Position numbers and translations under genes: made by a program. A DNA stretch of 64,000 nucleotides from Streptomyces tailanensis (GTDB lineage Bacteria; Actinomycetota; Actinomycetes; Streptomycetales; Streptomycetaceae), in assembly GCF_008386495.1 (NCBI RefSeq), contig NZ_VTHJ01000002.1, positions 113,128 to 177,127 of the forward strand, read 5' to 3'. The notes below the pieces were generated by a model. It was not told where the DNA came from. It saw only the letters and a program-made list of their open reading frames with translations, and ran no database searches. This document shows, piece by piece, positions 17,233-26,027 of this stretch. The first letter of the stretch is position 1, and the number at the start of each line of letters is the position of its first letter.

Positions 17233-17343
17233 CCCGGGGCTGTCCCACACACACAAATACCCGTTCGCATCGCTTCACGGCGGGGGCCTGCCTCCGCGCT
17301 CCTTCACCCACGCGTTTCCTCACACACCCAAAGGTGATCAAAC

Positions 17344-18618
17344 ATGCCCACTTGCACTCCGTTCGCCCTGCCCAGCGCCCTCTCCGCCCCTGACACCGAC
17401 CAGGTCCACTCCTCCCAACTCGACGTCGCGGGCGACCTGTTGAGCCTGTTGCGTACGACCACCACCGAGCCTCGCCCCGACACACAGTTGGAGGCGTTGA
17501 CCCTGGCCGTCGCCGCCGATCTGCCCGTACTGCTGTGGGGTGAGCCGGGAATCGGCAAGACCGCGGCGTTGACGCAGCTCGCCGCGGCGCTGAACCTTCC
17601 GCTGACCACCGTGATCGCGAGCGTGCACGAGCCGTCCGACTTCTCGGGGCTGCCCATCGTGGGAGACGACCCGGCGGAGCAGGGGGTGCCGATGGCGCCG
17701 CCGGACTGGGCGGTGCGGCTGGTGCGGGCCGGGCGGGGGCTGCTGTTCCTGGACGAGTTGTCGACCGCGCCCCCGGCCGTACAGGCCGCGCTGCTCCGGC
17801 TGGTGCTGGAGCGGCGGATCGGCGCGCTGCAACTGCCGCCCGGCGTCCGGATCGTGGCCGCAGCCAATCCGCGGTCCTCGGCCGCCGACGGCTGGGAGCT
17901 GAGCCCGCCGCTCGCCAACCGGTTCGTACACCTTCAGTGGACCCACGACCACGAGGTCGTCGTACGCGGCCTCGGCGGGACCTGGCCCAGGGCCACTCTG
18001 CCACGGCTCGACCCGGAACGGCTCGCGGAAGCCGTCGACTTCGCCCGTCGCGCGGTGTGCGGGCTGCTCGCCGCCCGCCCCAAACTCGTACACCAGCTGC
18101 CCAGCAGCGAAAGCCGCCGGGGCGGCCCTTGGCCGTCGCCGCGCAGCTGGGAGATGACCCTGCACCTGATAGCCTTCGCCACCGCCTCCGGGGTCTCCCG
18201 GAACGTACTCTCCCTGCTGGTCAGGGGCACCGTGGGAGACGGGCCGGGGCTGGAGTTGCTGGCCAGTCTGGACCGGTTGGACCTCCCGGATCCCGAGGAC
18301 CTGCTCGCCGACCCGACCGGTGCCGTACTGCCCGAGCGGGGGGATCTGCGCCAGGCCGTGCTCGACGGGGTCGTAGCGGCGGTGCGCAACCGCCCCGAGA
18401 AGTCCCGCTGGGACGCCGCGTGGGCGTTGCTCGTCCACGCGGTAAAGACAGGCGCCCCGGACCTGGTGGTCGTCCCCGCGACCACCCTCGCCGCACTGCG
18501 CCGAGAGGACTGGGACGTCCCCGAGTCGATCGAGAAGCTCGCCGGAGTCGTCTCCCTGTCCCGCCGAGCGGACGAGGCCGCGGCCCGGGCCAAGAGCGCG
18601 GCGAGGGCGGCGCGATGA
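17344..18618 (+). CDS. MoxR-type AAA+ ATPase
   Basis: 424 residues. Walker A GEPGIGKTA (~residues 66-74), Walker B LLFLDELST (~132-140), sensor-1 AAANPRSS (~180) and an arginine-finger-like NRFVHLQW segment identify the AAA+ core of MoxR-like ATPases. These remodel or activate partner proteins, typically together with a VWA protein. The stop overlaps the start of just such a VWA protein (ATGA at 18615), strong evidence of a working pair. The C-terminal ~150 residues form a helical lid that is not family-diagnostic. Confidence 0.9.
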   Translation: MPTCTPFALPSALSAPDTDQVHSSQLDVAGDLLSLLRTTTTEPRPDTQLEALTLAVAADLPVLLWGEPGIGKTAALTQLAAALNLPLTTVIASVHEPSDFSGLPIVGDDPAEQGVPMAPPDWAVRLVRAGRGLLFLDELSTAPPAVQAALLRLVLERRIGALQLPPGVRIVAAANPRSSAADGWELSPPLANRFVHLQWTHDHEVVVRGLGGTWPRATLPRLDPERLAEAVDFARRAVCGLLAARPKLVHQLPSSESRRGGPWPSPRSWEMTLHLIAFATASGVSRNVLSLLVRGTVGDGPGLELLASLDRLDLPDPEDLLADPTGAVLPERGDLRQAVLDGVVAAVRNRPEKSRWDAAWALLVHAVKTGAPDLVVVPATTLAALRREDWDVPESIEKLAGVVSLSRRADEAAARAKSAARAAR

Positions 18619-19940
18619 GCACGGACGAGACGAGGACCGCCGAGGCCAGAGCGGCCGAGACAAGGACGTGCGGGACAAAGACAAACAAGACCAGGCCGCC
18701 CGCGACGACACCGGCGCGACCCCTGGACCGCGACAAGTTGTTCACCGCCCGATTGCAGGCGGCCCGGGCCCGGCCCTATCTGGCGTCGGCGTTGTTCGCG
18801 CTGCACCCCGTCGAGGACCGGCAGGTGCTGACGATGGCCGTGGACAGGTACTGGCGGTGTTATGTCTCACCGGTCTTCGTGGACCGGACGCCGGTGGAGG
18901 AGTTGGCGGGCGTATGGGTGCACGAGGTGTCGCATCTGCTGCGCGACCATCACGGGCGTGGCGACCGGGTCGCCCGGGAGCGCGGGCTGACCGGTGCCGG
19001 GGTACGGCTGCGGATGAACATCGCCGCGGACTGCGAGATCAACGACGACGTGTACGGCGACGGGCTGGTGAAGCCCAAGGGCGTGGTCATGCCTTCGACC
19101 TTCCGGCTGGCCGAGGGGCAGCTCATGGAGGAGTATCTGGACGACATCCGGCTGGGGCCGCGTATGCAGGCACTGGCCTGGCTGGACTGCGGCAGCGGCG
19201 CCGACGGGCTGGAACGGGAGTGGGACCTCGGCCCGGACGGTGCGCACGGTCTGAGCGAGCAGGAACGGGACGCGGTCCGGTTCCGGGTGGCGCAGGGCAT
19301 CAAGGGCCGGCCGGGAAGCGCCCCGGAGGGCTGGCAGCGGTGGGCGGAGGAGGCGTTCCATCCGCCTCAGCCGTGGCGGGAGTTGCTGGGCGCGGCCGTC
19401 CGCTCGGCAGCGTCCGGCTCCGGCGCGGGCGAGGACTACACCTACGGGCGGCCGGCGCGGCGCTCGGCCGGGGTGCCCGGGGTCGTCCTGCCGAGCCTGC
19501 GGCGCAGGCCGCCCCGGGTCTCCGTGGTCATCGACACCTCGGGGTCGGTCAGTGACGCCGAACTGGGCAGCGCGCTCCTGGAGGTCACCGCGATCTCCGC
19601 TGCCCTGGGCGGCCGGCGCGACCTGGTCACCGTGGTGCCGTGCGACGCGGATGCCCGGATCGCCCATCCGCTGTGCCGGGCCCAGGGCATCCCCCTGGTG
19701 GGTGGCGGCGGCACGGATCTGCGTACGGGTTTCCGCGCGGCCCTGCGCGCCCAGTCCCCGCCCGACGTCATCGTCGTCCTCACCGACGGACAGACCCCCT
19801 GGCCCGCCACCCGACCGCCGTGCCGGACCGTGGTCGGCCTGTTCTCACGGCCGCACTCGGACGACTCGTGGGACGAGAACGACCCCGACTACGTACCGGA
19901 CTCACCGCCCGACTGGGCCCGCGTGGTCGAGATCGGATAG
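18615..19940 (+). CDS. VWA-like protein with N-terminal HEXXH domain (DUF2201 type)
   Basis: 441 residues. After a Thr/Arg-rich disordered start (~35 residues) comes a metallopeptidase-like domain with HEVSHLL (~residues 102-108, HEXXH) and a following acidic stretch. The C-terminal von Willebrand A-like domain has the MIDAS motif DTSGSVSD (~306), a conserved Thr in GGGGTDLR (~365) and VLTDGQTPW (~392). This matches the DUF2201 family, which pairs with MoxR ATPases. The start at 18615 is fixed by the overlap; longer upstream open sequence shadows the ATPase gene. Proteolytic activity is possible but unproven. Confidence 0.88.
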   Translation: MSTDETRTAEARAAETRTCGTKTNKTRPPATTPARPLDRDKLFTARLQAARARPYLASALFALHPVEDRQVLTMAVDRYWRCYVSPVFVDRTPVEELAGVWVHEVSHLLRDHHGRGDRVARERGLTGAGVRLRMNIAADCEINDDVYGDGLVKPKGVVMPSTFRLAEGQLMEEYLDDIRLGPRMQALAWLDCGSGADGLEREWDLGPDGAHGLSEQERDAVRFRVAQGIKGRPGSAPEGWQRWAEEAFHPPQPWRELLGAAVRSAASGSGAGEDYTYGRPARRSAGVPGVVLPSLRRRPPRVSVVIDTSGSVSDAELGSALLEVTAISAALGGRRDLVTVVPCDADARIAHPLCRAQGIPLVGGGGTDLRTGFRAALRAQSPPDVIVVLTDGQTPWPATRPPCRTVVGLFSRPHSDDSWDENDPDYVPDSPPDWARVVEIG

Positions 19941-19981
19941 CGACCTCGAACTCCCCCACACAGCCCACACACAACAACCAC

Positions 19982-20010
19982 ATGACAATGAAAATGATTA
20001 TCGATAAGGT
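19982..20010 (+). promoter_or_regulatory. promoter with embedded Zur/Fur-type box
   Basis: A -35-like ATGACA (19982-19987) and -10-like TAAGGT (20005-20010) are 17 bp apart. Between them lies TGAAAATGATTATCG (19989-20003), which matches the actinobacterial Zur box TGAAAATGATTTTCA at 13 of 15 positions. The stretch 19984-20002 also matches the classical 19-bp Fur box at 16 of 19. A Fur-family repressor bound here would block RNA polymerase. In Streptomyces iron control is by DtxR-type proteins with a different box, so Zur (zinc) is the likelier regulator. Confidence 0.75.
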
Positions 20011-20094
20011 GGGGGTGTCAAGCCGGTCGCCTCCTCGTCGAAGCTTCGTCGGGCTGCCCTGACGCCTGAACCGCACCGCACGAAAAGGGGAGCT

Positions 20095-21225
20095 GTGGCT
20101 CATCTGCTGGTGGTCGAGAGCTGGGTCGGATCGATGAGCAGGCTGCTGCCACGCGCGATTCGGGAGGGCGGGCACGAGTTCACCTTCCTCACCCGCGACC
20201 TGCACCACTATCTGCGCTCGGCCCCGGAGGGAACGGCACATCCGCTGCTCGGCGCGCGGAACGTGGTCACCGCGGACACCAACGACACCGAGACCCTCCT
20301 CCCGGAGGTCGCCCGGCTGCACTCGGTCCTCGGGTTCGACGGGGTGATCTCGTCCTGCGACTACTACCTGCCGACGGTGGCGCGGATCGCCGGTCACCTC
20401 GGGCTGCCCGGCCCGGGTCCGGAGGCGGTCCACGACGCCTGCCGCAAGGACGCCACCCGCCGCGTACTCGCCGACGCGGGGGTGCCGGGACCGCGTTTCG
20501 CCCTCCATGAGGAGTGGGCCGACCTCGCCCGGGCGGCGCGGGAGATCGGCTATCCGCTGGTCGTGAAGCCCGTCGACCTGTGCGCGGGCATGTACGTACG
20601 GCGGGTGGAGGACGAGGCCGAACTCGCGGCAGCCGTATGGGCGTTGGCCGACTTTCCGCTCAACGCGCGCGGTCAGCGGCGGGTGCCCGCCGTGCTGCTC
20701 GAGGAGCTGCTGACCGGTCCCGAGGTGAGTGTCGAGACCGTGTCGTACGCGGGGGCGGTCCAGGTCGTGGGCGTGACCGACAAGAGCATCGGCGGGGCGC
20801 CGGCGTTCATCGAGACCGGGCACATGTTCCCCGCCGCTCTGACGGCGGCCGACAGGGGGGCCGCCGAGCAGACCGCGCTGAGCGCGCTGAAGGCGCTCGG
20901 GCTGACCGACGGTGTCGTGGCGCACACCGAGATCAAGCTGACCCCGGCCGGGCCGCGCGTCGTCGAGGTCAACCCCCGGCCCGCCGGGAACCGCATCACC
21001 GAGCTGATCCGCCATGTCACCGGCATCGACCTGGCCGCGGCCGCCGTCGAGGTGGCCCTCGGCCGCGAGCCCGACCTGCGGCGCCGGGAGACCGGCCTGC
21101 GCAGTGCCGCCGTCGGCTTCCTCGTACCGGAGACATCGGGCACCCTCGAAGCGCTCGACAATAGACAACTCACCGCCACACCAGGCGTGTCGCCCAGTCG
21201 ATCGAGGGCAGCGGGACGGAGCTGA
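20095..21225 (+). CDS. ATP-grasp carboxylate-amine ligase, apparently frameshifted at the C-terminus
   Basis: 376 residues as read, starting at the GTG after AAAAGGGGAG. An N-terminal Rossmann-like pre-ATP-grasp region (~1-110) precedes the ATP-grasp domain, with PLVVKPVDLCAGMYV (ATP-binding lysine ~158) and the Mg-binding EVNPRPAGNR (~291-300). Such enzymes ligate carboxylates to amines through acyl-phosphates, building small peptides or amino-acid conjugates. After ...TATPGV (near 21190) the frame shifts. A one-base correction continues as VAQSIEGSGTELM into the fragment ending at 21437. The catalytic core is intact. It is the first gene of a Zur-box operon with exporter, methyltransferase and importer; product unknown. 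Confidence 0.85.
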   Translation: MAHLLVVESWVGSMSRLLPRAIREGGHEFTFLTRDLHHYLRSAPEGTAHPLLGARNVVTADTNDTETLLPEVARLHSVLGFDGVISSCDYYLPTVARIAGHLGLPGPGPEAVHDACRKDATRRVLADAGVPGPRFALHEEWADLARAAREIGYPLVVKPVDLCAGMYVRRVEDEAELAAAVWALADFPLNARGQRRVPAVLLEELLTGPEVSVETVSYAGAVQVVGVTDKSIGGAPAFIETGHMFPAALTAADRGAAEQTALSALKALGLTDGVVAHTEIKLTPAGPRVVEVNPRPAGNRITELIRHVTGIDLAAAAVEVALGREPDLRRRETGLRSAAVGFLVPETSGTLEALDNRQLTATPGVSPSRSRAAGRS

Positions 21226-21437
21226 TGCTGGGCTGTCTGACCGCAAGCAGCCTCGGGCTGGCACCCGCCGTGCATCTCGCCGACCGCGCCCGCTGGGTCG
21301 ACCTCGACGGGCATCTGCTGCTGGCCCACGACCCGTGGACCGGTATCGGGGGCGGCGACGGGTTCGTACGGACAAGTGGGCTGCCCGGTCTGGGAGTTCG
21401 GCCGAGAAAGGAGGCGCGCCGTGAAGACGTGGCATGA
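21225..21437 (+). pseudogene. detached C-terminal piece of the ATP-grasp ligase
   Basis: About 70 residues (MLGCLTASSLGLAPAVHLADRARWVDLDGHLLL...) read like the C-terminal tail of ATP-grasp ligases, in a frame offset from the main gene. If rejoined by a single-base change near 21190, the ligase would end at 21437, overlapping the exporter start at 21421. A stop-start overlap is the norm for this operon. This supports a recent mutation or a sequencing error rather than a separate gene. Confidence 0.6.
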
Positions 21438-22683
21438 GATGCGCAGCTTCCCGTTCGCCGTCCGCCTCCTGCTGGTCAACCAGCTCGGCGTCAACATCGG
21501 CTTCTATCTCCTCATCCCCTATCTCGCCACCCATCTGACCGAGAACCTGGGTATGTCGGCGGCGGTCGTCGGCATCGTCCTCGGCGTCCGGAACCTCAGC
21601 CAGCAGGGGCTGTTCATCATCGGCGGATCGGCCTCCGACCGGCTCGGGGCACGCGGCGTCATCATCGCCGGATGCGCGCTGCGGACGGTCGGGTTCGGGT
21701 TGTTCGCGCTGGGCGACGGGCCGGCGGTACTGCTGGCCGCGTCCGTGCTGAGCGGGCTCGCGGGCGCGCTGTTCAATCCGGCCGTGCGGGCGTATCTCGC
21801 GCAGGAGGCCGGTGAGCGCAAGGCGGAGGCGTTCGCGCTGTTCAACGTGTTCGCGACGACGGGTGCCCTGATCGGTCCGCTGCTGGGCAGTGTGCTGCTG
21901 CTCGTGGACTTCCGTACGTCCGCGCTGACCGCCGCCGGGATCTTCGCGGTCCTCACCGTCGCGCAGGCCCTGGTGCTGCCCGCGCGGAAGGTGGAGCCGA
22001 GCGGCAGCGGTGTCCTCGGGGACTGGCGCGAGGTGCTCGGCAACCGGGCCTTCCTGGCGTTCGCGCTCGCCATGGTCGGCATGTTCACCCTGGAGAACCA
22101 GCTGTACCTGCTGCTGCCCGCCGGGGCCCGCGCGGCCACCGGCTGGGACGGCGCCGCCGGTCTGGTCTTCCTCGTCGGGACCCTCGCCAACCTGGCGCTT
22201 CAGCTGCGCATCACCAAGTCGCTCAAGTCCCGTGGTAATAGGGCGCGTTGGATCGCGCTCGGGCTCGCCGTCACGGGGCTGGCGTTCCTGCCGGCGGCCC
22301 TGGGGGCGGGTGCCGGGTCCGCCGGGTGGCTCGACGCCGTACCCGTCCTGCTCGGCGCGCTGCTGCTCTACCTGGGGCTCATGGTCGCCTCGCCGTTCGT
22401 CATGGAGCTGATCCCCCGCTTCGGCCGGCCGGAGCTGACCGGCACGTACTTCGGGATCTTCTACGTCGTCTCCGGCGTCGCCGCGGCCGTCGGGAACACC
22501 CTCGTCGGGTGGGCCATGGACGCCGGGGAACGCGGCGGCCACGCCTGGCTGCCATGGGCGTGCTGCGCCCTGTTCGGCCTGGCCTCGGCGGGCGGGGTGG
22601 CCTGGCTGCACCGGCTCGGCGCGCTCCCCGCGGATCCGGCGCCGGTCGCGTCCGCTCCCGCCGGTGAGAGGAGCAGCGCATGA
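21421..22683 (+). CDS. MFS transporter, candidate metallophore exporter
   Basis: 420 residues, about 12 helices. Motif A is visible as GGSASDRLGARG after helix 2 and a motif-C-like GALIGPLLGSVLL in helix 5. The GTG start at 21421 is fixed by a very strong AAAGGAGG Shine-Dalgarno 7 nt upstream. It overlaps the restored ATP-grasp end and the next start (ATGA at 22680). Its position between a small-molecule ligase and a methyltransferase, in a Zur-box operon that also encodes an Opp-type importer, parallels CntE of staphylopine systems. Export of the operon's product is therefore inferred. Confidence 0.88.
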   Translation: MKTWHEMRSFPFAVRLLLVNQLGVNIGFYLLIPYLATHLTENLGMSAAVVGIVLGVRNLSQQGLFIIGGSASDRLGARGVIIAGCALRTVGFGLFALGDGPAVLLAASVLSGLAGALFNPAVRAYLAQEAGERKAEAFALFNVFATTGALIGPLLGSVLLLVDFRTSALTAAGIFAVLTVAQALVLPARKVEPSGSGVLGDWREVLGNRAFLAFALAMVGMFTLENQLYLLLPAGARAATGWDGAAGLVFLVGTLANLALQLRITKSLKSRGNRARWIALGLAVTGLAFLPAALGAGAGSAGWLDAVPVLLGALLLYLGLMVASPFVMELIPRFGRPELTGTYFGIFYVVSGVAAAVGNTLVGWAMDAGERGGHAWLPWACCALFGLASAGGVAWLHRLGALPADPAPVASAPAGERSSA

Positions 22684-23471
22684 CGACCGGCAACCCCCTC
22701 ACCGACAACCCCGAGCTGTACGAGGCCCGGTTCCCCGACCCCGACCGGCTCGCCGGACGCTGGGCCGAGGACTGTCTGCGCCGCCACGGCGCCGGACCGC
22801 GCGTGCTGGACATGGGCTGCGGCACCGGCCGTGACGCCGCCCATCTGCACGGCGCCGGCCGTACGGTGACGGGCGCCGACCTCTCCGAGGCGATGCTGGC
22901 CCACGCCCGTGCCCAGCACCCCGGGCCGGCGTACGTGCGGGTCGACCTGCACGGCTTCGACCTCGGCCGGGCCGCCTTCGACGTGGTCGTCTGCCTGGAC
23001 AGCTCCCTGCTGTACTGCCACACCGACGACCAGCTCGACGGCTTCCTCGCCTCCTGCCGCCACGCGCTCGCCCCCGGCGGGCTGCTGGTCGCGGAGATGC
23101 GCAACGGCGCCTACTTCCTGGGCCGCACCGACCTGCTCGACACCCCGACCGTCAACGCCTTCATCTGGCAGGGCACCGCCTACCGGTCCACCACCACCCT
23201 GACGGTGGACCGCACCGCCCAACTCCTGCGCCGCATGCGCGTCTGGACCTCGGACGACGGAGCACCGCCCGTCGAACAGCGGTCCGCCTGGCGGCTGTTG
23301 TTTCCGCTGGAACTGCGCCACGTCCTGGCCGCGCACGGCTTCGAGGTCCTGGAACTGCACGACGGTCCGGGGCCTCGTACCGAACCGCCCTGGCAGGAGG
23401 GCGAGTTGCCCGGCCAGGTGACCGATGCCGACCGACTCCACCTCGTCGCGCGCCTGCGCACCACCCGCTGA
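22680..23471 (+). CDS. class I SAM-dependent methyltransferase
   Basis: 263 residues with a seven-strand Rossmann core: motif I VLDMGCGTGRDAAHL (~residues 42-56), an acidic residue in GADLSEAML (~68), and FDVVVCLDSSLLY as motif II/post-II (~100-112). The substrate-binding C-terminus (~150-263) is of the small-molecule type. It is translationally coupled to the MFS gene. The likely role is methylation of the ATP-grasp product, or of a precursor, in the same pathway; no substrate can be named. The adjacent importer starts 26 bp downstream. Confidence 0.88.
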   Translation: MTTGNPLTDNPELYEARFPDPDRLAGRWAEDCLRRHGAGPRVLDMGCGTGRDAAHLHGAGRTVTGADLSEAMLAHARAQHPGPAYVRVDLHGFDLGRAAFDVVVCLDSSLLYCHTDDQLDGFLASCRHALAPGGLLVAEMRNGAYFLGRTDLLDTPTVNAFIWQGTAYRSTTTLTVDRTAQLLRRMRVWTSDDGAPPVEQRSAWRLLFPLELRHVLAAHGFEVLELHDGPGPRTEPPWQEGELPGQVTDADRLHLVARLRTTR

Positions 23472-23496
23472 TCCATCACACTCCAAAGGGACTGTC

Positions 23497-25077
23497 ATGT
23501 ACGACGAACGCTTTTCCGGGCTGCGCCGGCGCGGCTTCCTCGCCGCCACCACCGGGGCCGCCGCCCTCGCCCTCGTCGGCTGCGGCGGCACGGAGAACAC
23601 GGCCGACCAGAGCGGCGGCGACGGCACCCCCAAGCGCGGCGGACGGCTGCGTGCCGCGTTCGCTGGCGGCGGTGCCAGCGAGACCCTCGACCCGCACCTC
23701 GCCAACCTGTTCGCCGATGTCGCCCGCGCCAAGGCGCTGTACGACAAGCTCGCCGACTACGGCGCCGATCTGTCCGCCCAGCCGCGCCTCGCCGCGAAGT
23801 GGGAGTCGAACAAGGCGCTGGACCGCTGGCAGGTCACCCTGCGCGAGGCCACCTTCCACGACGGCAAGCCGGTCACCGCGAAGGACGTGCTCTACAGCTA
23901 CCGGCGGATCTCCGACCCCGAGAAGGCATTCCGCGCCAAGGCCTCCCTGGAACCCATCGACCTCAACGCGAGCCGGGCCACCGGTGAGCGGAGCATCGAG
24001 TTCGTGCTCAAGCGGCCGACGGCCGAATTCCCCAACGTGCTGGCCGCGTTCGGCGCGTACATCGTCCCGGAGAACGCCGGGGAGAACGCCTCCGACTTCG
24101 ACAAGAAGCCGATCGGCTCCGGCCCCTTCCGCTTCGTGTCCTTCTCCCCCGGCCGCTCGGCGGTCTTCCGCCGCTACGACGCGTACTGGGAGGGCGCCCC
24201 GCACCTCGACGAGCTCGAATTCGTCGTCGCCAACGAGGAGTCGGCCCGCGCCAACGCGCTTCTCGGCGGCCAGGTCGAGTACGCCCACGAGCTGAACCCG
24301 ACCACCGCCCGGGCCCATGAGGGCAAGGGGCAGATCGAGATCGTCCGGCTGCGCAACAGCGCCATGCAGGCGTTCTGTATGAAGACCGACCGGGCGCCCT
24401 TCGACGACAAGCGGGTGCGTGAGGCGTTCTTCCTCATCGTCGACCGGAAGGAGCTCGTCGACGGCGCGCTCTCGGGGGCGGGCGTGGTCGGCAACGACCT
24501 GTTCGGCAAGGGCTACGAGTACTACGCCGCCGATCTCCCGCAGCGCGAGCAGGACCTCGACCGCGCCAAGGCCCTGCTGGAGCAGGCCGGTGCCGAGAAG
24601 CTGAAGGTCACGCTGGACACGTCGGCCGTGGCCGCCGGGTTCACGGAGGCGGCCAGCATCTTCCGCGACCAGGCCGCGAAGGCCGGTGTCACGATCGACG
24701 TGAAGATGGGCAGCAAGGACTCGTACTGGGCCGACATCCTCGACGGCGGCACCCTGGCCTGCTACCGCTCCGGCGCCATGCCCATCGAGGCGCACATCTC
24801 GCAGCGGCTGCTCACGGACTCCACCACCAACGCCACCCACTGGAAGCACAAGGACTTCGACGCGCTGTACCAGCAGGCGCAGTCCACCCGGGACAAGACG
24901 GAGCGGGCCGCCGTCTACAAGCGCATGCAGCGCCGGCTGTACGCGGAGGGCGGCTTCCTGATCTGGGGCTTCGCCGACTGGATTCTCGGAACGGCCCGCA
25001 ATGTGAAGGGAGTGGAGACCAAGGCCCCCGCCAACACGCTCGACTGGGCGCGCTTCGACAAGGTGTGGCTCGCGTGA
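23497..25077 (+). CDS. Opp/Nik-type ABC transporter solute-binding lipoprotein
   Basis: 526 residues, SBP_bac_5 family (peptide/nickel/opine-metallophore binding). The N-terminus carries a twin-arginine signal (RRRGFLAATTG) ending in a lipobox LVGC (~residue 36), so it is exported folded via Tat and lipid-anchored. Family landmarks are LDPHLANLF, the YSYRRISDP and GSGPFRF segments and the C-terminal GGFLIWGFADWIL. The ATG at 23497 follows AAAGGGA. In the Zur-box operon context it is inferred to capture a metal-loaded ligand, as CntA does for staphylopine. A peptide or free-metal ligand is the alternative. Confidence 0.9.
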   Translation: MYDERFSGLRRRGFLAATTGAAALALVGCGGTENTADQSGGDGTPKRGGRLRAAFAGGGASETLDPHLANLFADVARAKALYDKLADYGADLSAQPRLAAKWESNKALDRWQVTLREATFHDGKPVTAKDVLYSYRRISDPEKAFRAKASLEPIDLNASRATGERSIEFVLKRPTAEFPNVLAAFGAYIVPENAGENASDFDKKPIGSGPFRFVSFSPGRSAVFRRYDAYWEGAPHLDELEFVVANEESARANALLGGQVEYAHELNPTTARAHEGKGQIEIVRLRNSAMQAFCMKTDRAPFDDKRVREAFFLIVDRKELVDGALSGAGVVGNDLFGKGYEYYAADLPQREQDLDRAKALLEQAGAEKLKVTLDTSAVAAGFTEAASIFRDQAAKAGVTIDVKMGSKDSYWADILDGGTLACYRSGAMPIEAHISQRLLTDSTTNATHWKHKDFDALYQQAQSTRDKTERAAVYKRMQRRLYAEGGFLIWGFADWILGTARNVKGVETKAPANTLDWARFDKVWLA

Positions 25078-26027
25078 GCGGACTGCGTTCCTTCGTCGCC
25101 CGGCGGCTGCTCCTCGGCGTCGCGCAGACCGTGGCCGTGGTGCTGCTGGTCTTCGCGCTCACCGAGGCGCTGCCGGGCGACGCCGCGGTCGCCCTCGCCG
25201 GGGACCAGCCTGACCCGGCGCGTATCGCCGCCATCCGCGAGGCGATGCAGCTGGACCGGCCGGTGCACGAGCGGCTGGCCGACTGGGCGATCGGGCTGCT
25301 GCACGGCGATTTCGGTACCTCCCTGGCCTCCGGCCGCCCGGTCGGCCAGTACATCGCCGACGGCTTCGGGCCGACCCTGCTGCTGGCCGCGCTCACCGTG
25401 GCGCTGCTCGTGCCGATCGGTTTCGGGCTCGGCGTGCTGGCGGCCCGTCACGAGGGCGGGCTCGTCGACCGCCTGGTCAGTTCCGTCACGCTGGCCGTGT
25501 ACGCGGTCCCCGAGTTCGCCCTCGGGGTGCTGCTGGTGACCGTGTTCGCGCTGAAGCTGGGCTGGCTGCCGCCGACCGCCGTCGGCTACGGCACCGACCT
25601 GCTCGCCCACCCGGCCGCGCTGGTCCTGCCCATTCTCGTCCTGCTGTCCCGGCCGGTCTGCTCCCTGGTCCGCCTCGTGCGCGCCGGCATGGTCGACGCC
25701 CTCGCCTCGCCGTACGTCGCCCACGCCCGCCGGTACGGCCTCGCGGACGCCCGGGTCCGTTATCTGCACGCGCTCCCGGGCGCCGTCGCCCCGGCCGCCC
25801 AGCAACTCGCCCGCACCGTCGACTGGTTGCTGTGCGGCGTCATCGTCGTGGAGGCCCTCTACGTGATCCCCGGACTCGGCACCGTCCTCCTCAACGCCGT
25901 CGCGGAACGCGACGTACCCGTCGTCCAGGGCCTCGCCGTGGTGTTCGGCGTGCTCACCGTCGTCCTCAACCTGGGCGCCGACGTGGTGGCCCGGCGCTTC
26001 GCGCCTCGGGCGGGGGTGGCGGCGTGA
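25074..26027 (+). CDS. ABC transporter permease (DppB/OppB type)
   Basis: 317 residues with six helices and the typical OppB N-terminus (FVARRLLLGVAQTVAVVLLVF). The family stretch LHGDFGTSLASGRPV and the C-terminal YVIPGLGTVLLNAVAERD are clear. It starts at the GTG of a GTGA overlap with the binding-protein stop. The first helix is followed by the extracellular region, as in peptide and nickel permeases. It pairs with the next gene as the membrane channel. Confidence 0.9.
   Translation: MSGLRSFVARRLLLGVAQTVAVVLLVFALTEALPGDAAVALAGDQPDPARIAAIREAMQLDRPVHERLADWAIGLLHGDFGTSLASGRPVGQYIADGFGPTLLLAALTVALLVPIGFGLGVLAARHEGGLVDRLVSSVTLAVYAVPEFALGVLLVTVFALKLGWLPPTAVGYGTDLLAHPAALVLPILVLLSRPVCSLVRLVRAGMVDALASPYVAHARRYGLADARVRYLHALPGAVAPAAQQLARTVDWLLCGVIVVEALYVIPGLGTVLLNAVAERDVPVVQGLAVVFGVLTVVLNLGADVVARRFAPRAGVAA

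Noticed and set aside
19984-20002. Reading the box as an iron (Fur) site
   Set aside because: It fits the E. coli Fur consensus well, but Streptomyces iron control uses DtxR-type DmdR1/IdeR boxes (TTAGGTTAGGCTAACC type), so a Zur reading is preferred though not proven.
19780-22611. A 943-codon open frame on the minus strand
   Set aside because: It is Arg/Gly/His-rich, lies opposite well-supported ATP-grasp and MFS genes, and is the usual G+C-driven antisense shadow.
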